Shown here in pieces: positions 1-5,787 of a DNA stretch of 43,623 bases (position 1 is its first letter; the number at the start of each line of letters is the position of its first letter). The position numbers and the translations under genes were made by a program. Source of the DNA: an uncultured Eubacteriales bacterium (GTDB lineage: Bacteria > Bacillota > Clostridia > Christensenellales > UBA1242); the NCBI GenBank assembly GCA_949878485.1, contig CATLAM010000009.1:1-43623 (forward strand), read 5' to 3'. The notes beneath the pieces are model-generated. The model was given only the letters and a program-made list of their open reading frames with translations, was not told the DNA's origin and made no database searches.

Positions 1-375
1 TTCTCGTTTTCCTGCCATAGAGAATGTTGTGCATGGTGGACTTCCGTCCAAGATGTCAAGTTCAAAGAGTTCTTGTGGCAATTCATTGTTTGGGATATTA
101 TTAAAATCTCGTATATCCATGACAAAGTTATGCTTAGGATTATGATTTTTCACATAAAGGTCATTCATGCGTTTATCAATTTCCAAACAGCCAACAACAT
201 CAAAGCCTGCAAGTTTATATCCCATTGTGCTGCCACCACCACAAGCAAAACAACTAAATACTTTCAGTCCGTTGCTTTGTGGATAATCTTTGAAACTCCA
301 ATTCCAATCAGTGCTTTCTTTTGCCTTAAATCTTTCGCCTTCGCTACCCAACAAATCAAAAATTGATTGTTGCAT
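1..375 (-). CDS. DNA (cytosine-5) methyltransferase, N-terminal part (cut by window edge)
   Basis: The first 125 codons of a C5 cytosine DNA methyltransferase are visible; the rest lies beyond base 1. The start ATG at 375 is preceded by AGGAAG at a good distance. Residues 40-67 form the SAM-binding motif I region, with FSCFACGGGS and then an acidic CLEID strand end. Residues 112-118 (SPPCTTF) are motif IV, with Cys115 the expected catalytic nucleophile. These motifs are family-defining. It is the last visible gene of the accessory string, just after the conserved hypothetical gene. On a conjugative element such enzymes usually protect incoming DNA from host restriction; that role is inferred. 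The target recognition domain is not visible, so specificity cannot be stated, nor can it be known whether the gene is intact. Confidence 0.9.
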   Translation of the reverse strand, partial: MQQSIFDLLGSEGERFKAKESTDWNWSFKDYPQSNGLKVFSCFACGGGSTMGYKLAGFDVVGCLEIDKRMNDLYVKNHNPKHNFVMDIRDFNNIPNNELPQELFELDILDGSPPCTTFSMAGKRE

Positions 376-390
376 AGTTTTCTTCCTTTT

Positions 391-792
391 TTACATTTCG
401 TAGTCATGTGTTTGTTTTCGTGAGTGAAAACTAACATATCCTCTTTCATTTAGTTCTTTTATATCTTCTGTGAAATGATCTAAATCAGTGCGGTTGTTGC
501 TACCAGCAGTCCAATCATGATCGTGTGCCATAGTTCTTATCAAAATGTTATTTCTCCACTCGTTAGGAAAATATCTAACATCAGGGATTGACATATAAAG
601 GAATTTTTCATTGTTTGTCTTTATCACACAACTAAATTCAAAGTGGTTGTTATTAAACTTGTGTATTGAATAGTTCTCTGGCAAATGTTTTTTGATATAG
701 TTTCTATACTTTCTCTCAAACGAGATATATTCGGGAGTTCTCGTTGTTGAAGAATAAAAGTTATAGTCAATATATTCGTCTAAGTTGCTCAT
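391..792 (-). CDS. Conserved hypothetical ICE accessory protein
   Basis: A 133-residue soluble protein of unknown function. The ATG at 792 has GAGGAGA upstream; an in-frame GTG five codons earlier overlaps that ribosome site and is less likely. The central part, with YFPNEWRNNILIRTMAHDHD followed by a Gly-Ser-Asn-Asn stretch, resembles small proteins I associate with Bacillota conjugative elements, but I cannot name a function. It lies between the primase and methyltransferase genes and is probably co-transcribed with both. The protein ends in Tyr-Glu-Met, part of a recurring C-terminal Glu-Met pattern in this gene string. Confidence 0.8.
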   Translation of the reverse strand: MSNLDEYIDYNFYSSTTRTPEYISFERKYRNYIKKHLPENYSIHKFNNNHFEFSCVIKTNNEKFLYMSIPDVRYFPNEWRNNILIRTMAHDHDWTAGSNNRTDLDHFTEDIKELNERGYVSFHSRKQTHDYEM

Positions 793-803
793 TTTATTTC
801 TCC

Positions 804-1763
804 TCACATTTCAGCATTGTTTTGTTTTTCAAGTTTTTTGATTAAAGAAAAAATGCTTTTTGAAAAAGCACTTTTATCTTTGACTAACGCTTCGTTTGGA
901 TCTTTGTATCCGCAATTGTCAAACTCTGCAAATTTGATTTTGTTTTCTTTGAAATACTCTTTCAATTTCTGTGCCCATTTTTGTCCTGCTTCATCATTGT
1001 CAAGCGCGATAATAAAAGTTTTATTTTTGTCTTTCTCACTTTCAATGAAAAGATTTACATTGTTGGCACTTCCAAGCCCAACACAATTAACATTTAAAGT
1101 TTCAAAACTTAAACAATCAAATTCGCCTTCGGTTATTGCACAAATAGGTTGCTTGTTTGTCATCGCTTGCTTATTGAAAATATCAACATCACTGTCTTTT
1201 GTTTTGTAATATCTCATTTCTTCATTTGGATTTATATTTCTTGCAGAAAAACAATTTTTTGAAAGGGGGATTGTGATCGCATTAAGTCTTGTATTTGTTT
1301 TCTCAAAATAAAAGCTATTAAAGCCTAATCCAAAACGGTTTGCAGTCGCCAAATCAATACCACGAGAAAGCAAATATTCTTGTGCTTCAAAATTGTCTTT
1401 TAAAGCATTTTGCCAGTATTTATATGCTTTTTCATAGTTTTTTGCAGGTTTTTGTTCATTTTTTACTGTTTTTTGCTTAATAATTGTATCTGGTGTCAGT
1501 GTCCTTCTCTCATAATAATCAATTGCTTTTTTAAATGCTTCTTTACGATCCAAATGTTCTATTGCTGCAATTGCACCAAACAAATCATAGGTTGCGCCAC
1601 AACCAAAACAGTGAATTTTGTAGTCATCAAAGTATTTCATAGACGGGTGTTGATCTGAATGTTCTGGATTTATGCAAGTGAAAAATTTGTCTGTTCTAAT
1701 TCCTTTTGTTTCAAGATAGGATTGCAAGTTGGACTTAATATAATCAATTTCATATTGTTCCAT
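804..1763 (-). CDS. DNA primase-like protein (CHC2 zinc finger plus Toprim)
   Basis: A 319-residue primase-type protein expected to make RNA primers for replication of the transferred strand. Residues 30-56 form a CHC2-type zinc finger: Cys30, His35, then Cys52-Phe-Gly-Cys55, with a HPSM segment typical of phage and plasmid primases. A Toprim domain follows in the second half, seen as the acidic motif ITEGEFDCLSF and then IALDNDEAGQKW, which supply the metal-binding Glu and Asp residues. It is much shorter than chromosomal DnaG (about 600 residues), and I see no helicase-binding domain. The start ATG at 1763 lies two bases after the stop of the gene before it, suggesting translational coupling. 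It ends in Ala-Glu-Met. Confidence 0.88.
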   Translation of the reverse strand: MEQYEIDYIKSNLQSYLETKGIRTDKFFTCINPEHSDQHPSMKYFDDYKIHCFGCGATYDLFGAIAAIEHLDRKEAFKKAIDYYERRTLTPDTIIKQKTVKNEQKPAKNYEKAYKYWQNALKDNFEAQEYLLSRGIDLATANRFGLGFNSFYFEKTNTRLNAITIPLSKNCFSARNINPNEEMRYYKTKDSDVDIFNKQAMTNKQPICAITEGEFDCLSFETLNVNCVGLGSANNVNLFIESEKDKNKTFIIALDNDEAGQKWAQKLKEYFKENKIKFAEFDNCGYKDPNEALVKDKSAFSKSIFSLIKKLEKQNNAEM

Positions 1764-1765
1764 GT

Positions 1766-2095
1766 TTACATCTCACTTCCACAATTTGCAATCTTCTTCA
1801 ATTGAGTTTCGTATTCTGTAAACATATCTGACAAATCACTTTCTGAAATCTCGTCATGAAATCTCAAATATAATTCTGTGATAGAACGCAATACATTTTC
1901 TTTTGGGAAAAGGTTATAGTCCTTATCTTTTAGAAAGTTATAATCAACCAGACAATCACCGATAAATTTTGTTGCATAAATTTCTCTTGCATTTTCAAAA
2001 AGATATTCGCTGTCTTTACCAAGCATTTCTCTCTCAAAATCGTCAATTTCTCTTAAAATCAAAGACGTCAATTTAAAATCTTCTTTTTCAGTCAT
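1766..2095 (-). CDS. Small hypothetical protein, paralogue of the 2461-2772 product
   Basis: A 109-residue protein of unknown function. I chose the ATG at 2095 because GGAG precedes it and because the paralogue also starts Met-Thr-Glu-Lys; a longer reading would run 111 bases into the zinc-protein gene. The two paralogues share the order MTEK, an acidic helix ending Arg-Glu, a Glu-Ile-(Tyr/His)-Ala segment, Phe-Pro-x-x-Asn-(Val/Ile)-Leu, and a terminal Asp-Leu...Glu-x-Glu-Thr helix. The layout recalls small DUF3848-type proteins of Bacillota mobile elements, but that link is tentative. It ends in Ser-Glu-Met. Confidence 0.75.
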   Translation of the reverse strand: MTEKEDFKLTSLILREIDDFEREMLGKDSEYLFENAREIYATKFIGDCLVDYNFLKDKDYNLFPKENVLRSITELYLRFHDEISESDLSDMFTEYETQLKKIANCGSEM

Positions 2096-2096
2096 T

Positions 2097-2453
2097 TCAC
2101 ATCTCCGAATTATCATCTTTCTGTTCTTGTTTTTTCTTTTCATGAGCTTCAATGATTGCTTGTATTTCTCTTTCAAGTCCTTCGTTGACAATCTTTTGTT
2201 CTTCAATGATTTGTGGCAAATCTTTCATATCTTCTTCGTTGATGATATATTTTGTTCCGCAATCACAAGACAGCATTTGTCCGCCACATCTTGGGCAGCG
2301 TTCAATATCACAACCGTCCAAATGTTGTTCACCAACATGACAACCGCAGTCGCCACAAGTTGGATCTTCACCGTCTCCAACCCAATCGGAATCTTCATCA
2401 CCAAATAGGATTGGATCATAGAGTTCACCTCTAATCAAATATTTTTGTTTCAT
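2097..2453 (-). CDS. Cysteine-rich zinc-binding hypothetical protein
   Basis: A 118-residue protein with an acidic N-terminal part and a compact cysteine cluster. Cys33, Cys36 and Cys38 are followed by His44, Cys48, Cys53, Cys56, Cys63 and Cys65, including the signature ERCPRCGGQ. This pattern is typical of small zinc-ribbon proteins of phages and mobile elements with no assigned role. The C-terminal third is a charged helix rich in Glu, Lys and Gln. The ATG at 2453 has GAGGAA seven bases upstream and is preferred over the in-frame start at 2513, which would overlap the neighbouring gene. It ends in Ser-Glu-Met. Confidence 0.8.
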   Translation of the reverse strand: MKQKYLIRGELYDPILFGDEDSDWVGDGEDPTCGDCGCHVGEQHLDGCDIERCPRCGGQMLSCDCGTKYIINEEDMKDLPQIIEEQKIVNEGLEREIQAIIEAHEKKKQEQKDDNSEM

Positions 2454-2460
2454 AAGTTCC

Positions 2461-2772
2461 TCACAATTCGCTTTGAGATTTATAGAGCTTTGTTTCTTCT
2501 TCCAAAAAATCATATAAATCTTCTTGCGTTAAGTCATAGTCTGTTTTCATAAATTGACAATAAAAGTGATCTAAAATATTTTTTGCAGGGAAGCCCTTAA
2601 TGTCATGATTTATAGCGTCATGACAAAGAAAATCATAAATTTCTTCGTAAGCATGAATTTCATAAAATCTTTCATAAACATGGATAGGGGCATTGTTGCA
2701 AACTTCGCGTTTATATTCTTCGATCTCTTTATCAATAGTGTTTCTAAATTTATCGTATTGTTTTTCTGTCAT
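2461..2772 (-). CDS. Small hypothetical protein, paralogue of the 1766-2095 product
   Basis: A 103-residue, probably helical and acidic protein of unknown function, clearly related to the product of the second gene downstream: the same MTEK start, EIEEYKREV helix, EIHAYEEIYDFL segment, FPAKNIL and a terminal DLYDFLEEET helix. The ATG at 2772 follows the junction GAGGTGCAATAATG, which supplies the ribosome site and recurs exactly before the gene starting at 4845. It ends in Ser-Glu-Leu, a near variant of the Glu-Met ending of its neighbours. The zinc-protein gene lies between the two paralogues, which argues against a simple recent tandem duplication. Confidence 0.78.
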   Translation of the reverse strand: MTEKQYDKFRNTIDKEIEEYKREVCNNAPIHVYERFYEIHAYEEIYDFLCHDAINHDIKGFPAKNILDHFYCQFMKTDYDLTQEDLYDFLEEETKLYKSQSEL

Positions 2773-2781
2773 TATTGCACC

Positions 2782-3918
2782 TCAATTCATTTCAGAAATT
2801 TTTGCTATTTTGTCTGTCAATCCAGTCCAATAAGCGCTGTTCAAATATTCTTCATAAATCTCGTCTTTCACATAAAACTTTTCAACATTTTCTGGGAAAG
2901 CGTCATTATCAATCTTTACAACAGAAGCAGCATTTAAAATCACTTTATTTAGGCTCGTGCAACCGTCAAATGCTTTTGATTTAATTGTTGTCAAAGTGCT
3001 TGGCAAATTGACTTCTTCCAAAGCAGTGCAATCTTCAAATGCTTTCTCACCAATAGTGCGGTTTCCTTCTTTGAAATTTACTGTTTTAAGTTTATAACAC
3101 CATGAAATTGAATAGCTGGCAATTGTTTGCAAATTTGCTGAAAGGGTTAGAGTTTCAAGTTTTGTCATTCTATTAAAACTACTCCAAGAGATTGTTTCAA
3201 CGCTGTCCGGCAAAACAAGCTCGACAACTTTGTGACATTGTTCAAAAGCTTGACTTCCGATATATTTTAAAGTGCTTGGCAGAGAGATTGTTTTTAGGTT
3301 TGAATTGCCAAAGCAAACTCCGCCTTCAAGACTTTCAACGCCTTCTGGAAAAACTATTTCTGTGTGCCCATGTGTTCCACAAAATGCGGACCATTCAACT
3401 GTCTTAACTGTATTTGGGATATTAAAAGAACGATAGCGCGAAGTGTTCCTAAACAAATCTCGCCCAATGATTGTTGTGGTGTATTGAGTTCCTGTGATTG
3501 TTTTTCGCCATTCAAAATCAATTCTGTATCTTGTTCGATAATATTGAGAATTTCCATTTTGCACATAGCCAGAAATGTCAGTTATCGTGTAATCTTCTAT
3601 GCCAAGTTTTTTAGCGTAAGATGTTAGGTCGCTCTGTGATGTTGCTTCTCTGTGCATTGCAACTTTTTTTGATGTCAAAGAATATGTTTTTGGGATATTA
3701 ACCTCAACATTGTAATTTTCATAGTTATCCCAATAGGTTAGGAATCTGCCATTTTCATCAAAGAAGTAAAATTCCATTTCTGGATTTGTTTCTTGAAAAA
3801 GTTTGTCTCTGTCGGCAGCTTGTGCCAGTCCAATGAGAAATCCAAAGCCCACCACAATTGCAAGAATAATCATTGTAATTGAAAGGCCTTTTGCTTTGCT
3901 TATTTTATTTTCTTCCAT
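2782..3918 (-). CDS. BspA-like leucine-rich-repeat surface protein
   Basis: A 378-residue membrane-anchored protein. Residues 10-35 form a hydrophobic signal or anchor segment ending in Ala-Gln-Ala-Ala. A beta-rich spacer of roughly 130 residues follows. From about residue 170 to the C-terminus there are 7-8 LRR_5 (Treponema/BspA type) repeats, each with a Leu-Pro-(Ser/Asp)-(Thr/Ser)-(Leu/Val)-x-x-Ile core and an Ala-Phe-x-x-Cys turn. This family is typical of surface proteins of gut bacteria and often binds host or partner-cell ligands; the ligand here is unknown. The start at 3918 has AGGAG. It lies inside the ICE accessory string, so it may assist mating contact. It ends Ser-Glu-Met-Asn. 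Confidence 0.85.
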   Translation of the reverse strand: MEENKISKAKGLSITMIILAIVVGFGFLIGLAQAADRDKLFQETNPEMEFYFFDENGRFLTYWDNYENYNVEVNIPKTYSLTSKKVAMHREATSQSDLTSYAKKLGIEDYTITDISGYVQNGNSQYYRTRYRIDFEWRKTITGTQYTTTIIGRDLFRNTSRYRSFNIPNTVKTVEWSAFCGTHGHTEIVFPEGVESLEGGVCFGNSNLKTISLPSTLKYIGSQAFEQCHKVVELVLPDSVETISWSSFNRMTKLETLTLSANLQTIASYSISWCYKLKTVNFKEGNRTIGEKAFEDCTALEEVNLPSTLTTIKSKAFDGCTSLNKVILNAASVVKIDNDAFPENVEKFYVKDEIYEEYLNSAYWTGLTDKIAKISEMN

Positions 3919-3927
3919 AGGGCTCCT

Positions 3928-4179
3928 TTACATCTCGCCATGATAATTTCTCTTGCATTTTACATTTTTGCGTGTTTTTGTATGGGGGTGTTTCTCGCAA
4001 AGTGCAACAAAGTCTGGTCTAACTTTGTCTTGTATTTCTTTCCACACACTTTCAAGCGCAAATTCATGTGTCATGATCGGTCTTTCCAAAAGTTTTTCAG
4101 CATATTCATGAAAATCGTTCATGTCCACCATAAGAATCTTTGTAAAAGCTGTGACTGTTAGTTTTTCTTCAAATGTCAT
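3928..4179 (-). CDS. Small DUF7736-like hypothetical protein
   Basis: An 83-residue protein. The first 65 residues contain TAFTKILMVDMNDFHEYAEK, then a Leu-Leu-Glu-Arg-Pro and Thr-His-Glu-Phe-Ala segment, which I recognise as resembling the phage and ICE family now called DUF7736. No function is known. A basic tail rich in Lys, Arg and His follows and could contact nucleic acid; that is inference. The start ATG at 4179 has AAGGAGA upstream. It lies nine bases before the LRR gene and is co-transcribed with it. It ends in Gly-Glu-Met. Confidence 0.75.
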   Translation of the reverse strand: MTFEEKLTVTAFTKILMVDMNDFHEYAEKLLERPIMTHEFALESVWKEIQDKVRPDFVALCEKHPHTKTRKNVKCKRNYHGEM

Positions 4180-4193
4180 AGGCGTCTCCTTAT

Positions 4194-4616
4194 TTACATT
4201 TCAGATATTGATTTTTTAAGATAATTCTCGCTTCTAAGTTTCATAATTTCTTTAAGCCAAAAATAATCCATATATAAATCACTATCTTCTGGCAAAGAAA
4301 AGGTATTGCAATACTTTTCACAAGTTTTAATTTGTTTCTCTGTCAAGCTGATATTTGCACCGGTTTTAGGATCATAGCCAACCATATAACAAGTGCCAAC
4401 AATGCAATCATCAATTCCCGCAATCCATATATTGCCGGGCAATCGTTCAAGTTTGCCTTCTTCGTTGAGATAAATGTCAATGTTTTCAGCTCCGGGCATT
4501 TCAACACATTCGATATATCCACCAACAATGGCTTGCATATTTTCAAGTGTGTGTTCAACTTCCTTAATATAGGGCTCTTTATTTGGCTCTTTCACCAACA
4601 GCTTTATCGTATCCAT
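4194..4616 (-). CDS. DUF3846 family protein
   Basis: A 140-residue protein. The first 75 residues fit DUF3846: a beta strand TIKLLVKEPNKEPYIKEVEH, then LENMQAIVGGYIECVEM and NEEGKLERLPGN. The family is common on Bacillota and Actinomycetota mobile elements and has no known activity. The C-terminal half is helical and acidic and does not match the core family. I chose the ATG at 4616 because AGGAG lies upstream and the family match begins there; the longer frame to 4673 is unsupported. The first 38 bases overlap the end of the preceding gene in another frame. It ends Ile-Ser-Glu-Met. Confidence 0.83.
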   Translation of the reverse strand: MDTIKLLVKEPNKEPYIKEVEHTLENMQAIVGGYIECVEMPGAENIDIYLNEEGKLERLPGNIWIAGIDDCIVGTCYMVGYDPKTGANISLTEKQIKTCEKYCNTFSLPEDSDLYMDYFWLKEIMKLRSENYLKKSISEM

Positions 4617-4845
4617 GTTCACTCCTGTATTTGCAGAAATTCTTGTATCGCATGAGTTCCCATTCACTTGCATAGAAAGCTTGCTGAATAGAAACAGCTA
4701 AGATAGGGCGTAGGTTGTCCTTTTCTTCTTTTGGATAATCACGAAGATCCTCTCGGATATGGCGAAGCCTGTCCAAAAGATCTTTCTTTGAATTGTAGTC
4801 AATGTCTTGCAACACAAATGCAAGTTCTCCACCAATGTTCAGCAT
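4579..4845 (-). CDS. Small hypothetical helical protein
   Basis: An 88-residue charged protein of unknown function, predicted to be mostly helical. A Lys-Lys-Asp-Leu-Leu-Asp-Arg-Leu stretch is followed by a Trp-Glu-Leu-Met-Arg-Tyr segment. The start ATG at 4845 shares its first base with the TAA stop of the LtrC-like gene. The end of that gene provides the ribosome site (GAGGTG), which indicates translational coupling. Its 3' end overlaps the DUF3846 gene by 38 bases. The protein has no membrane segment and no metal-binding motif. It is called because of its coupled start and its place in an otherwise unbroken operon. Confidence 0.65.
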   Translation of the reverse strand: MLNIGGELAFVLQDIDYNSKKDLLDRLRHIREDLRDYPKEEKDNLRPILAVSIQQAFYASEWELMRYKNFCKYRSEHGYDKAVGERAK

Positions 4846-5777
4846 TATTGCACCTCTCTTTCAATGTCTTTTGATTTTGTTTTTGCTTTCGACTTTTTAG
4901 GTGTTTCTTGTTCTGTTGTTTGTTCCAACTTTTCTTCTTGCTCTTGCATTTTTTTGTCAAGATTGCGGATTGCGCGTTCAATTGAATTTTCAACATTTGA
5001 AAGCATTTGCTTTGTGACAGAACGCACTTTTTGAAGATTGCCTTTAAGTTTGTTCAAGCCTTCGTCATTGAGACTTTCAACTGAGAAATCATATTCTGGC
5101 AAGTCAAGTCCAAGTTTTGAGCTGACAGCATAGATAACAGCATTTCTTTCAAACTCGCCAATATTTTCAAGTCCTTCTTCATGGCGGGTAGTCAAAAGAA
5201 TAGCAGCAACATCTTCAATGAGTTCATTGACAGAAAGTCCGTCTTTTACATAGACAACTTTATTTTCCCAATCAACTTCGCTGTTGCTGTCTTGATTTCT
5301 ATATTCAAAAGTAAACTCTTTTGCAGTGCTTTCCAAAGCCTTTTTAACGGTTTCAAAATGAGACGCGATTGTTTCTTTGTTTGAATTGAGATATTCAAAA
5401 TCTTTGCCTTCTGTTTGAGAGATGTCAAACACAAAGCCAACATCACAAATCAGTTTTGGCATTTCTTGTGAATATTCGTTGCCTTTTTCGTCAACGAAGT
5501 CTTGATTAAAGTTTTCAATGTGATGAGAAACAACTTTGATTGCTTTTTCAGCTTTCTTTACAACTCTTTTATAGAAATTCCATTCTTTCATACGTTTCAC
5601 GCAAATAGCGTCTGGATTTTGTGAAAGGATAAGAACATCATTTGTGATTGTTTGATCTGGAAACAATCCAATTGCTCTCAAAAGTGATTTGATTTGGTTT
5701 TGCTTCAAGATTTCCATATATTTCTCTTGTGAGAGTGCGGTCAAATCTTCAAGCGTCATGAATTTTTTATCTTCCAT
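4845..5777 (-). CDS. LtrC/ArdC-N-like ICE protein
   Basis: A 310-residue protein. Residues 20-130 resemble the N-terminal fold of LtrC and ArdC-type antirestriction or single-strand-binding proteins: a helix, then LILSQNPDAICVKRMKEWN and a later VGFVFDISQTEG, the usual order in Bacillota ICEs. A second part with WENKVVYVKDGLSVNELIED and LLTTRHEE resembles the metallopeptidase-like half of these proteins but lacks an HEXXH motif, so peptidase activity is not expected. The C-terminal 60 residues form a Glu/Lys/Gln coiled-coil-like tail. Start 5777 has TTAGGAG. It directly follows virB4. A role in protecting or binding single-stranded transfer DNA is inferred from the family. Confidence 0.7.
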   Translation of the reverse strand: MEDKKFMTLEDLTALSQEKYMEILKQNQIKSLLRAIGLFPDQTITNDVLILSQNPDAICVKRMKEWNFYKRVVKKAEKAIKVVSHHIENFNQDFVDEKGNEYSQEMPKLICDVGFVFDISQTEGKDFEYLNSNKETIASHFETVKKALESTAKEFTFEYRNQDSNSEVDWENKVVYVKDGLSVNELIEDVAAILLTTRHEEGLENIGEFERNAVIYAVSSKLGLDLPEYDFSVESLNDEGLNKLKGNLQKVRSVTKQMLSNVENSIERAIRNLDKKMQEQEEKLEQTTEQETPKKSKAKTKSKDIEREVQ

Positions 5778-5787
5778 TTTTTAACTC

